Positions 15,560 to 23,276 of a DNA stretch of 28,824 nt are shown here, one piece after another. The notes beneath the pieces were generated by a model. It made no database searches, was not told where the DNA came from, and worked only from the letters and a program-made list of their open reading frames with translations. The DNA lies in assembly GCA_900539345.1 (NCBI GenBank), contig UQBS01000038.1, positions 1-28,824 on the forward strand, given 5' to 3'. A program made the translations under genes and the position numbers. Positions within the stretch are counted from its first letter, which is position 1, and every line of letters begins with the position of its first letter. The DNA is from an uncultured Coriobacteriaceae bacterium (lineage in GTDB: Bacteria; Actinomycetota; Coriobacteriia; Coriobacteriales; UMGS124).

Positions 15560-16690
15560 ATGGCTTCTTGCACCAACGCCCCCTTCCGCTGCGACATCGT
15601 CGGCAGCTTCCTGCGCCCCGATGTCCTCAAGCAAGCACGCGCCGACTTCAATGCAGGCGTGATTGACGCCGCCCAGCTCAAGACCGTGGAGGACGTCGCC
15701 ATCCGCGACCTGGTGACCAAGCAGAAGGCCGCCGGACTCAAGGTGGTGACCGACGGAGAGTTCCGCCGCAGCTACTGGCACCTCGACTTCATGTGGGGCC
15801 TGGGCGGCATCGAGCGCCGCGCGAGCCGCGAGGGCTACCGGTTCCATGACGAGGAGACCACGGCCGACACCGCCGTGGTGGTGGGGCCCATCTCGGGCGA
15901 GAACCACCCTTTCGTCGAGCACTTCAAGTTCGTGCAGGCGCTCGCCGGCGACGACCACGTCGCTCGCCAGACCATCCCGGCTCCCATCCAGACGTTCTCC
16001 GAGGTGACGCTTGACCGCTGCGACGGCCAGCAGGAGAGCCTGCGAAGCGTCTACCCCACCGACGAGGCGCTTTTCGACGTCATCGCCGCCGCCTATCGCA
16101 CGGTCATCGCCGACCTGTACGCCGCCGGGTGTCGCAACATCCAGTTTGACGACTGCACGTGGGGCATCTACTGCGACACCGACTTTGTCGCCAAAACGGG
16201 CATGAGCCCGGTTGACATCCAGAAGGTGAGCGAGCTAGGCGTCGCCCTCAACAACGCCGCCATCGAGGGCGCGCCGGCCGACCTGGTCATCACCACCCAC
16301 GTGTGCCGCGGCAACTACCACTCGACCTACGCCTTCGAGGGCGGCTACGACCCCGTCGCCCCCTACCTGTTCGCCAACGAGAACGTGCAGGCGTTCTACC
16401 TCGAGTTTGACACGCCGCGCGCTGGCGGGTTTGAGCCCCTTCGCCATGTCGCCGACGGCAAGAAGGTCGTGCTTGGCCTCGTCACGTCCAAACAGCCGGG
16501 CCTAGAGGATGAGGACGTGCTTATCGCGCGCATCAACGAAGCCGCTCAGTACGTCCCGCTCGAAAATCTCTACCTGTCGCCTCAGTGCGGCTTTGCAAGC
16601 TGCGAGATCGGCAACAAACTGACCGAAGAGGAGCAATGGGCCAAGATCGCCCTCATCCAGAGGGTCGCCAAGAGGGTGTGGGGCGAGTAA
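15560..16690 (+). CDS. Cobalamin-independent methionine-synthase-like methyltransferase (short, YxjG/YxjH type)
   Basis: 376 residues; GGAGG ribosome-binding site eight bases before ATG. This is the short form of the MetE family, lacking the duplicated N-terminal barrel (full MetE is about 750 residues). Key features: GSFLRPDVLKQAR near 15-27, the VTDGEFRRSYW motif at 63-73, and an intact zinc site with H247 and C249 in ITTHVCRGN, E282 and C343 in SPQCGFAS. These support thiolate activation and methyl transfer to homocysteine or a similar thiol in the cytoplasm. The methyl donor of such short enzymes is not always methyltetrahydrofolate. Likely controlled by the LysR protein upstream. Confidence 0.87.
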   Translation: MASCTNAPFRCDIVGSFLRPDVLKQARADFNAGVIDAAQLKTVEDVAIRDLVTKQKAAGLKVVTDGEFRRSYWHLDFMWGLGGIERRASREGYRFHDEETTADTAVVVGPISGENHPFVEHFKFVQALAGDDHVARQTIPAPIQTFSEVTLDRCDGQQESLRSVYPTDEALFDVIAAAYRTVIADLYAAGCRNIQFDDCTWGIYCDTDFVAKTGMSPVDIQKVSELGVALNNAAIEGAPADLVITTHVCRGNYHSTYAFEGGYDPVAPYLFANENVQAFYLEFDTPRAGGFEPLRHVADGKKVVLGLVTSKQPGLEDEDVLIARINEAAQYVPLENLYLSPQCGFASCEIGNKLTEEEQWAKIALIQRVAKRVWGE

Positions 16691-16750
16691 CCCAGCACCA
16701 GCACGCAAGCACGAAAAACCAGGCGGCGCAGCATGCAAAAAAGCCAGCCG

Positions 16751-17452
16751 CTAGCCCTGGGCGCTTGGTGCGCCGGGGTGTTCGGGCCAGGGCGGCGGGT
16801 CCATCACAGTCATGTCGAGGCGCAGGGTCTGCGCGATGAGCGTGGCCAGCTCGTCATCGGTGATGTCGGGTTTGGCCTTCATCATGCCTACCAGGCCGAA
16901 CAGGAGCAACCCGAACGTCTCGGGCACCAACTGGATCTCGATGGTGCGGTAGGCCATGTACTCGGACACGATGTAGCTCTGGATGCACGCGACGACCTCG
17001 CGGACGGCCTGCGTGGCAAACTGGTCGCGCACACCCAGCTCGTCGAGCACGGCGAACATGGGGCGCGGGGAACCCGAGGCGGTGTAGAGCGCCCGACGCA
17101 GCGTCGACACGCAGTTCTTCAACTCCGAGGGAGTGTCGCCAAACGCCCGCAGCTCGTTCCAGGTAGACACACTCTCTACCAGGTCTTCGAGGTAGTCATC
17201 GAGCACGGCGTCGGTCACGGCCTGCTTGTCGGGGAAGTAGTAGTACACGAGGGTGCGCGTCACGCCCGCCTTACGAGCGATGGCCGCCAGGCTGGTGCCG
17301 GCCACCCCCTCGGTCTCATACAGGTCGCGGGCGGCCAGCATGATGTCGCCGGCCATGCCGCCCAACCGCGCGCTATGCCTGACCTGCCGCGTCACGGGAT
17401 GCGGCAGGTCAGGGTCGAGCCCGGGTATCGACGCGCTCCTCTGCACCGGCAC
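16751..17452 (-). CDS. TetR-family transcriptional regulator
   Basis: 233 residues from GTG 17452, chosen because GGAGGT (17459-17464, complement) lies six bases before it; a TTG eight codons earlier precedes that site. The TetR HTH spans about residues 35-78: DIMLAARDLYETEGVAGTSL, then AAIARKAGVTRTLVYYYFPDK. The remaining ~150 residues are a divergent ligand-binding region (QLVPETFGLLLFGLVGMMKA). It is third in a same-strand group after two DUF5692-like membrane proteins with a 68-bp gap, so it probably regulates that group and may be cotranscribed with it. Confidence 0.86.
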   Translation of the reverse strand: MPVQRSASIPGLDPDLPHPVTRQVRHSARLGGMAGDIMLAARDLYETEGVAGTSLAAIARKAGVTRTLVYYYFPDKQAVTDAVLDDYLEDLVESVSTWNELRAFGDTPSELKNCVSTLRRALYTASGSPRPMFAVLDELGVRDQFATQAVREVVACIQSYIVSEYMAYRTIEIQLVPETFGLLLFGLVGMMKAKPDITDDELATLIAQTLRLDMTVMDPPPWPEHPGAPSAQG

Positions 17453-17520
17453 GGCAGCACCTCCGTCCGTCAAGGAACCGCCGTACTCGGCACAGCTCGC
17501 ACAACGCGGCTGCTAAAAAC

Positions 17521-18480
17521 CTAGCGGTTCTCCCCAACGACCTCTCGATAATTCTGTGTGTCATTATAGAGCTCGTCCTTGAGCGGGTTAAGGCCGCGGG
17601 CGCGGATACGACGGAACTGGTAGACAGCCAGCGCGACGTTTGCGACAAGCGCCATGAGGCTCACGGCAAAGAACGCGGTGGGGTTGTGCGTCGTGGGAAT
17701 CTCGGCAAAGGTGTAGAGCTGCGGCAACGCCATGGCGAACATGGCATAAAGCGCCAGCGTCTGTGCGCGATGCTGCAGCCAAGCGCCGCGCTTGGTGAAG
17801 AACGCGGGCACGGTGCAGGCGATGAGCAGGGCCAGGCCGGTGTACGTGGAATGGTCGGACATGCAGTTGTAGGTGTAGGCGAAGTTCCAAAGGTCGTAGG
17901 CGATGATCCACATCCACAGCATGTCGGGCCAGATCATGTCGCGCGACTTGTCCTTCGAGATGAAGATGCCGAACCAACCGCAGATGGTGATGATGTTCAG
18001 GACGCCGGCGATTGCGTTCATGATGTTCCAGGGACCGGAGATCATCCACACGTGATCGACGACGGCGCCGCCCCACAGGCCGTAGGAGAACATCTGCACG
18101 TCGCGTATCACAGCTTCACAGATGTTGATGGCGAGAATGAGCGGCGGGAAGCACAGGGCCCAGCGCTTCTCATACAGGTGATGCTCACGCCCGTCGGCAC
18201 CGCGCCACTTCACGAACCGCAGCGCCATGAAGCCGACGCAGCCCGCCAAAGCCGAGTACGTCTTGACCCAGTTGAACCAGTTACCCGTGCCGTATTCGTT
18301 GCCGGGCGCAGCGGTGTTGGGCCACACGAAAATGGTGAACACGATGGGGGCGACGACGAACAGCGTCACGCCGCCCCAAACGCTCGTGCGGCCGAATTCG
18401 TTGAATGCCATGAGAGCGAACACGACAAAGAGCCAGATCGCCCACACCATAGGGTCGGATGCCTGGTACAGGATGCCCAT
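17521..18480 (-). CDS. DUF5692-like multi-pass membrane protein, second paralogue
   Basis: 319 residues from ATG 18480, with GAGGAGG at 18487-18493 (complement) before it. There are about eight hydrophobic segments (WAIWLFVVFALMAFNEF, VTLFVVAPIVFTIFVWP, then ALCFPPLILAINICEAVI). It shares clear blocks with the paralogue upstream: GPWNIMNAIAGVLN, ICGWFGIFIS, IIAYDLWNFAYTYN, ACTVPAFFTKRGAWLQHR. The Trp/Tyr/Asn-rich membrane motif and the KRGAxxQHR loop suggest a transporter or sensor, but I know of no demonstrated function. The DUF5692 name is from memory and only moderately certain. Operon with the paralogue (80-bp gap) and the TetR gene. Confidence 0.72.
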   Translation of the reverse strand: MGILYQASDPMVWAIWLFVVFALMAFNEFGRTSVWGGVTLFVVAPIVFTIFVWPNTAAPGNEYGTGNWFNWVKTYSALAGCVGFMALRFVKWRGADGREHHLYEKRWALCFPPLILAINICEAVIRDVQMFSYGLWGGAVVDHVWMISGPWNIMNAIAGVLNIITICGWFGIFISKDKSRDMIWPDMLWMWIIAYDLWNFAYTYNCMSDHSTYTGLALLIACTVPAFFTKRGAWLQHRAQTLALYAMFAMALPQLYTFAEIPTTHNPTAFFAVSLMALVANVALAVYQFRRIRARGLNPLKDELYNDTQNYREVVGENR

Positions 18481-18560
18481 GGGTTTCCTCCTCGGGATAC
18501 AGGGGCGCACCGCCGCAACACCGCGGGCGCGGATGCGGCGGTGCGCGAGTCGCCAGACGT

Positions 18561-19583
18561 TTACGGACGCGTCACCATGGTCTTGACGCGGCCCTTCTCA
18601 TCCCAGGCTGCCTTGTAGCCGAACTCCTCCAGATTGGCCAGAGCGACCTCGCGCTGGTCCTCGGGGACGTCGATGCTGTCGAGGTACACCTTGCGGAAAC
18701 CGGGGTTGTCGATGTAAAGCTCCTGCTTGAAGGGGTTGCGCTTCTTGACCGCAATGGTGTAAGCCTGGTAGACGAACACGCCGGCGTTGAACAGCAGCGC
18801 GATGACCGAGATGGTCATGTGGGTGGCCGGGTCGTTCGTGGAATGCACGATGAAGGCGGGGTGCAGGAAGAACCACGGCACCGTCATGGTCACGATCATG
18901 TTCACGGCAAGCGTGCGCACGCGGTGCTGCGCGTAGGCGCCGCGCTTGATGAAAAACGCCGGGATGGTGCAGGCCGCCAGCAGCACCAGGCCGCAGTACA
19001 TGGAGCGGTCGGAGACACTGTTGTAGGTGTAGGCGAAGTTCCACAGGTCGTAGCCGATAATCCAGAACCACAGCTGGTCGGGCCAGACGAAGTCCTTCTT
19101 CTTGCCGCGGCTGACGATGATGCCGAAGAAACCGCAGATGCACAGAGCGTTCAGGATGCCGGCGATGCCGTTGATGACGTTCCAGGGGCCGCCGACCACC
19201 ATGTAACCGTCCACGATGCCGTTGACACCCGTGAGCTGGAAGTCGCGGATGCAGGCCTCAAGGATGTTGATGGCGAAAATGATGGGCGGGATGCAGACGA
19301 CGTACTTCTTCTGGAAAGCGGGGAAGTACACGATGAGCCATCCGAGAATCGCGCCCGCCAGGCACGAGTAGGTCTTCACCCACTGGAACCACGTGCCCGC
19401 GCCCGTGCCCTCAACCGCCGTGTGCGGCCAGACAAATATCGTGAGCACCGTGGGCAAGGCGATGAAGATTGCGCCGCCCACCCATTTGTTGAGGCGTGAC
19501 AGCTCGTTCATGCCAATGAGAAACACCAGGTAGAGCAAGACACTCACTATCGCCGTCCCCGAAAGCGGCTCGTAGAAGAACAT
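18561..19583 (-). CDS. DUF5692-like multi-pass membrane protein, first paralogue
   Basis: 340 residues from ATG 19583 (GGAGGAAGG, complement of 19592-19600, is correctly spaced; a start 20 codons earlier would bury this site). About eight hydrophobic segments (GTAIVSVLLYLVFLIGMNEL, IFIALPTVLTIFVWP, IPPIIFAINILEACI). It carries the same conserved blocks as the following gene: GPWNVINGIAGILN, ICGFFGIIVS, IIGYDLWNFAYTYN, ACTIPAFFIKRGAYAQHR. An insertion of about 20 residues relative to the paralogue lies at the C-terminus. Tandem duplication followed by divergence implies two related subunits or two specificities under TetR control. The function is unknown. Confidence 0.72.
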   Translation of the reverse strand: MFFYEPLSGTAIVSVLLYLVFLIGMNELSRLNKWVGGAIFIALPTVLTIFVWPHTAVEGTGAGTWFQWVKTYSCLAGAILGWLIVYFPAFQKKYVVCIPPIIFAINILEACIRDFQLTGVNGIVDGYMVVGGPWNVINGIAGILNALCICGFFGIIVSRGKKKDFVWPDQLWFWIIGYDLWNFAYTYNSVSDRSMYCGLVLLAACTIPAFFIKRGAYAQHRVRTLAVNMIVTMTVPWFFLHPAFIVHSTNDPATHMTISVIALLFNAGVFVYQAYTIAVKKRNPFKQELYIDNPGFRKVYLDSIDVPEDQREVALANLEEFGYKAAWDEKGRVKTMVTRP

Positions 19584-19931
19584 GGGGATCCCCTTCCTCC
19601 TTGCACTTTGCGAGCCCATCGAACCCGTGTGCGAATGCCCCAACGCGCGCCTCCGGTCGATGCGGCCCGCCCCTTTGGCGGGAGTGTATCAGGGAGATTT
19701 TTTGTCGGTTTGACACTTAGGGGTTGATTCGTCAAGAAGGAAGGCTGGACGGCAAGCAGAAAGATCCGCCACCCAACTCTAGAAAGCAAAAACCACAGGT
19801 CGCCTTGCCGTGGAAGGTACGTGATGATTGGAAGGTACGTGATGATTACATATTAGTTTGCTATTTCTAACTAAATGAGTAAACTGGGCAATTGTGTTTC
19901 CCTCATCGAACTTCTATTAAGGAGGCGTTCC
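19584..19931. other. Divergent intergenic region with an 18-bp tandem duplication
   Basis: No gene. The right part holds a perfect double 18-mer (reported separately). TTTTTTGTCGGTTTGACA-type AT-rich sequence near 19694-19714 could contain the promoter of the minus-strand DUF5692 group. Codons from an ATG at 19875 are open and in frame with the next gene but lack a ribosome-binding site. Confidence 0.4.
19811..19846. repeat. Perfect 18-bp tandem duplication
   Basis: TGGAAGGTACGTGATGAT occurs twice back to back, 19811-19828 and 19829-19846, with no mismatch. It ends 85 bp before the start of the exported protein gene. Either a recent slippage duplication or a doubled operator. Confidence 0.8.
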
Positions 19932-20663
19932 GTGGAACTTACCCGTCGTTCGCTTATCTCGCTTTTCGCTACCGGTGCACTTGCCAGCGTCGCCCCCATC
20001 TCGGCCTTTGCCGATGAGGCCGCAGAGACCGAGGAGGAGAGCGTCATCACCGCCCCTGCGGGCTCCGAAGAGGCCGCAGCCCAGCTCATCGATGCCATCC
20101 AGGGCGACTACGTCGAGCTCTTCCCCGTCCTTCGTCAGTATCCCGACATCTGGCACGAGCAGTGCGCCGCCATCGTGGGCGAAGACGACGCCGACGAAAC
20201 GGCAGAGACGCTGCAGGCGTCCATGGAGGGCACGCTTCGCGGCGAGGAGGCGGCCGAAGCCTACGAGACCGATCCCGACTCCATGGCCTTCGACTGCTCT
20301 TTCCCCGACGGAATTGCGACTTTGCATTTCGACGGGGCAACCGTGACCGGCATCGCGCAGGACGGCACCGAAGTCTTCTCCCACGAGTATGAGTACCTGT
20401 GCTACTCCCCCATCGTTGACTTCTACGTGTTCCGCACCGCCGACGAGGACGCCGGCGAATACCGCTACTTCGTGAGCCGCTCCGACAACCCCGCCGACAC
20501 GTTCCATCTCGAGATGCGCTTTGGCAGCGACCTCAACGACCTGTTCGACTTCTTCACCGGGGCCTATGCCTACACCATGCCCGCCGCCATCCCGGCCGAC
20601 GCGAGCGACGAGCTTATCGAGCAGTGCATCGCCCTCTTCGTGACCGAGAATCTCGAGGGATAG
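19932..20663 (+). CDS. Tat-exported protein of unknown function
   Basis: 243 residues from GTG 19932, chosen because AAGGAGG sits directly upstream (19919-19925); the open frame extends to ATG 19875 without such a site. A twin-arginine-like leader (LTRRSLIS, hydrophobic stretch, AFA-DEA cleavage type near 26) is followed by an acidic mature region rich in Glu and Asp (AAETEEESV near the start). No cysteine suitable for lipidation and no known domain was recognised. Aromatic segments such as YEYLCYSPIVDFYVFRT and FDFFTGAYAYTMPA suggest a beta-rich soluble fold. Followed by a strong hairpin, so it is monocistronic. Confidence 0.75.
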   Translation: MELTRRSLISLFATGALASVAPISAFADEAAETEEESVITAPAGSEEAAAQLIDAIQGDYVELFPVLRQYPDIWHEQCAAIVGEDDADETAETLQASMEGTLRGEEAAEAYETDPDSMAFDCSFPDGIATLHFDGATVTGIAQDGTEVFSHEYEYLCYSPIVDFYVFRTADEDAGEYRYFVSRSDNPADTFHLEMRFGSDLNDLFDFFTGAYAYTMPAAIPADASDELIEQCIALFVTENLEG

Positions 20664-20701
20664 CCCATCCCGCAAGCGAGACTGCTCTCAACCGGAGAAA
20701 G

Positions 20702-20744
20702 ACCGCCCCCTTCCCCAAACGCACCATCCGGGGAAGGGGGCGGT
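20702..20744 (+). terminator. Very stable hairpin after exported-protein gene
   Basis: ACCGCCCCCTTCCCC at 20702-20716 and its exact complement at 20730-20744 form a 15-bp perfect GC-rich stem with a 13-nt loop, 39 bp past the stop at 20663. The T-tract afterwards is weak (TTCCGTTTGT). Position and strength favour a terminator. Confidence 0.75.
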
Positions 20745-20871
20745 TCCGTTTGTCGAAGAATCGTCGAGCGGTGCCGCACCGCCGGCGTCGCACGGGACAG
20801 GCCCGCTTAACGATGGGCCCTCCTCGCACTCATTGCCCGTGTGCCGCCGGTGTGAGCGTGCCGCAATTCGG

Positions 20872-20890
20872 ACTCGCTCATGAAAGTGCG
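20872..20890. repeat. Solitary copy of the ACTCGCTCATGAAAGTG motif
   Basis: ACTCGCTCATGAAAGTGCG here is identical over 19 bases to the first unit of the three-unit 33-bp array at 23178. It stands 119 bp before the Fic gene start, upstream of the nested palindrome. Confidence 0.7.
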
Positions 20891-20916
20891 GCTAAGTGTC
20901 AAAACACCCCTTTATC

Positions 20917-20983
20917 TGCCTCATTTGCCTTGTATTTGCATCATTTGGCTATAAAATGATGCAAATACTTTCGGAATGAGGCA
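20917..20983. promoter_or_regulatory. 67-bp nested palindrome over the Fic promoter and ribosome-binding site
   Basis: Two concentric perfect inverted repeats share one centre at 20950: outer arms TGCCTCATT (20917-20925) and AATGAGGCA (20975-20983), inner arms GTATTTGCATCATTT (20932-20946) and AAATGATGCAAATAC (20954-20968). Each side thus carries two related half-sites, GCCTCATTTG and GCATCATTT. A TATAAA-type sequence lies at the centre. The right outer arm includes the GAGG ribosome-binding site of the Fic gene at 20978-20981. This is the layout of a four-half-site autoregulatory operator. Confidence 0.88.
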
Positions 20984-20990
20984 ATTTAGC

Positions 20991-22034
20991 ATGAGGAATT
21001 TCGACTACACAACCCTGTCAGAGGCGCTCCAGTCACCGGAGGTCATCAACCTCCTCCTTGCCGCGAGAGAGCACAAAGGCAGGCAGGTCGCCCTCGGCTC
21101 CGTGAAGCCCGACATCCTCGGCGCCCTTGTCGAGCAGGCGAAGTACGCAAGCACCAAGGCGTCCAACCAGATTGAGGGCATCGTGACCACAGAGGTCCGC
21201 CTGAAGGCCCTTATGCAGGAGTCGACAGCGCCGCGCAACCGCAACGAGGAGGAGATCGCCGGATACCGCGACGTTCTCGCGCTTATCCACGAGCAGCACG
21301 ACTACATCGACATCAAGCCCTCCGTCATCCTCCAGCTGCACCGCAACCTCCTGGCGCACACCAGCTACTCCTACGGTGGGGCATGGAAGGACTCGGACAA
21401 CCAAATCGTCGCCCGCAATCCCGACGGCACGACGTACGTGCGCTTCACGCCAACTCCCGCCATGCTCACGCCCAGTGCAATCGAGAGTCTCTGCGGCGCG
21501 TATCGCTCGGCACTTCAGGCCCAGAGGTATGACCCGCTTCTCCTGTCAGTGCTCTTTGTCTTCGACTTCGTCAGCATCCACCCGTTCAATGACGGCAACG
21601 GCAGGATGAGCAGGCTCATCACCGTGCTCTTGCTCGAGAGGTGCGGTTACGAGGTCCCCCGCTACATCAGCGTCGAGAAGCTGATTGAACAGAACAAGGA
21701 ATCGTACTACGAGGCCCTGGCCGCAAGCTCACAGGGGTGGGAAACTGGCGACAACGACGCCTCTCCGTTCGTCCGCTACATGCTCGGAATCATTGTCAAG
21801 GCGTACCGAGAGCTCTTCGACCGCATCGACGGACAATTCGCCACAGCCTCGAAAGCGAGTTCCGTGGCTGCGACCTTCGACCGCCGCCTGGGCAAAGTGA
21901 CGAAGTCTGACATCCGCGACGCATGCCCCGGGATAAGCGACATCACGATAGAGCGCGAGCTCAAGCGCATGCTCGACGCCGGTGAAATCGTCAAGGTCGG
22001 GGCTGGTAGGGGCACGGGGTATGTAAAGAAGTAG
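20991..22034 (+). CDS. Fic-domain protein (AMPylase family) with inhibitory helix and C-terminal winged HTH
   Basis: 347 residues from ATG 20991; GAGG nine bases upstream favours it over ATG 20976. Domains in order: N-terminal region with the autoinhibitory motif SNQIEG (S58, E62, G63), fitting class II (N-terminal helix) Fic proteins; the Fic core with the full catalytic motif HPFNDGNGRMSR (H197 to R208); and a C-terminal winged-HTH-like segment (KVTKSDIRDACPGISDITIE, then GAGRGTGYVKK). With all active-site residues present it should transfer AMP or a related group to Ser/Thr/Tyr hydroxyls, restrained by the SxxxEG glutamate. The HTH end and the large palindrome over the promoter suggest self-regulation. 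Transcribed alone; the 3' end abuts a decayed flavoprotein on the opposite strand. Confidence 0.9.
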   Translation: MRNFDYTTLSEALQSPEVINLLLAAREHKGRQVALGSVKPDILGALVEQAKYASTKASNQIEGIVTTEVRLKALMQESTAPRNRNEEEIAGYRDVLALIHEQHDYIDIKPSVILQLHRNLLAHTSYSYGGAWKDSDNQIVARNPDGTTYVRFTPTPAMLTPSAIESLCGAYRSALQAQRYDPLLLSVLFVFDFVSIHPFNDGNGRMSRLITVLLLERCGYEVPRYISVEKLIEQNKESYYEALAASSQGWETGDNDASPFVRYMLGIIVKAYRELFDRIDGQFATASKASSVAATFDRRLGKVTKSDIRDACPGISDITIERELKRMLDAGEIVKVGAGRGTGYVKK

Positions 22035-22079
22035 GCGCTAGCCCTGGCCACCTGCTGCATGCTGGCCATCTATCAGCTA

Positions 22080-22698
22080 CTCGTGATCGTTGCAATCGAA
22101 AAACATCTCCGTTTCCGGTAGCCAGAACAACAGCCTTTGCAGTAATGGTAATGACGGTCTCGCTCTGATAGTGCAGGCAAACCGCGCCAACGCACGTACC
22201 ATCGTACTGATCCCAAAGGTCCATATCCGCGTCAAGCTCGGGATCATAGAAAGCAGTGCAGCTGGACCATGCGGACAGGCCGCCATAGCCAGGCGTGGCC
22301 TTCTCAACCAGAATGACGTTTGAACCCGCCTGAGCAGCCGCCCACGCAGCATTGAGACCGGCGAGACCGCCGCCCACAACGAGGACGTCGCACGAATACT
22401 CGGCGGTATCGGGCGCCGGAACAGACGGAGTGGGGTGCTCGCCGCGACGCGGCAGATAGGTAATGTCGGTCGTGGCGTCTGGCACCAAGACATTCTCGTC
22501 GGCCGTCATCTTAGCGTCATGGGCGAAGGTTCCGTCGGTCTCCTCATCGCCCGCAGCCGCCATCGCCACGGAAGAGCCGACGAGCCCCATTGCACCAGTC
22601 GCTCCAGTCGCAACGGCCGCACCTCACAGAAAATCACGACGCGGCACGTCCTTGCCTGCAAAAAGCTTGGCCCCATGATTCTGATGGTCTCGATTCAT
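22080..22698 (-). pseudogene. Decayed Tat-exported flavoprotein, N-terminal part
   Basis: Starts at ATG 22698 with a GGGATGAG ribosome-binding site. The leader (VPRRDFL, then GAAVATGATGAMG) is interrupted by TGA at 22624-22626, codon 25. After it the frame is open: VLVVGGGLAGLNAAWAAAQA is the FAD Rossmann motif, then VEKATPGYGGLSAWSSC. After DLWDQYDGT about 100 residues expected for the family are missing and the text resumes with ITAKAVVLATGNGDVF, the mid-protein FAD segment. Everything C-terminal to that is lost near 22080. One nonsense codon, an internal deletion and a 3' truncation make it non-functional. Paired with the LuxR fragment just upstream. Confidence 0.82.
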
Positions 22699-22886
22699 GC
22701 CCACTCATCCCTCTCTACGTGCTCCATTATTGGTAGAGAACTCGGCGGAATGTCTGGCTTTCTTCCACCGATTCGAACAGTAGGAGCGAGCGGAGGTCAG
22801 AAAAAGAGACGTTTGGTATACGGTTGGGAAAAACGAAAAGTATGCCTGTTTACCTGGTATTTTGTTCGTGTCAAGCAGATATTGCC
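22699..22886. other. Former promoter region of the decayed flavoprotein
   Basis: No gene seen. AT-richer than the surroundings, with GGTATACGG and GGGAAAAACGAAAAG. It lies between two pseudogenes on the same strand, so it is probably what is left of the intergenic region of a flavoprotein/LuxR pair. Confidence 0.35.
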
Positions 22887-23010
22887 CTACTTGATGCCAA
22901 GTAGATCGAACAAGTCCTGGCGACTGTGGACGCCCAACTTTCGATAGAGCGACTTCGTGTGATACCGCACGGTGTCTTCAGAGCAGTCGGCACCGCAGCG
23001 ACGCTGTAAG
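22887..23010 (-). pseudogene. C-terminal HTH fragment of a LuxR regulator
   Basis: Minus-strand translation ends EDTVRYHTKSLYRKLGV, HSRQDLFDLLGIK, stop at 22887. This is the recognition helix and end of a LuxR/GerE HTH, very like the intact regulator's VDTHVRHIYQKTGVTSRQEL. Upstream the frame degrades (LLQRRCGADCS) and the membrane domain is absent. It is the remnant of the regulator that probably controlled the decayed flavoprotein at 22080-22698. Confidence 0.72.
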
Positions 23011-23177
23011 AGATTGACGCAGAAAGCACGCCAACAGGGACGGGGTGCCTGGAGCTATTGCTCGGGCGCCCCGTCTTGGTTTGGTGGGGCGAGGCGCTCG
23101 AGAGAGTGTGTCAAGGGGTTGCTCTTTATCCTCTTGATACCGAGAGGTTGACGCCAAAAGAGGGAGGCTGGATGCAA
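23011..23177. other. Non-coding stretch before the 33-bp repeat array
   Basis: No gene. CGCCCC and GGGGCG, separated by 13 bases near 23068-23092, could form a short hairpin. No other structure seen. Confidence 0.3.
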
Positions 23178-23276
23178 ACTCGCTCATGAAAGTGCGATGT
23201 ATCGACCAAAACTCGCTCATGAAAGTGTAGCAAGTGGGCAAAAACTCGCTCATGTTTTTGCGTTACCTGGTAAAAC
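23178..23276. repeat. Three-unit tandem array with exact 33-bp period
   Basis: Units begin ACTCGCTCATG at 23178, 23211 and 23244, exactly 33 bp apart. The first 17 bases (ACTCGCTCATGAAAGTG) are identical in units 1 and 2; in unit 3 AAAGTG is replaced by TTTTTG. The remaining 16 bases of each unit differ but end in an A-run. A fourth, solitary copy of the motif lies at 20872. The array is not associated with an obvious gene: it lies between a LuxR scrap and a methyltransferase. Confidence 0.85.

Noticed and set aside
23178..23276. CRISPR array
   Set aside because: Only three units, a 33-bp total period with about 16 bases of variable sequence, which is too short for spacers, no cas genes, and the third unit's repeat is changed.
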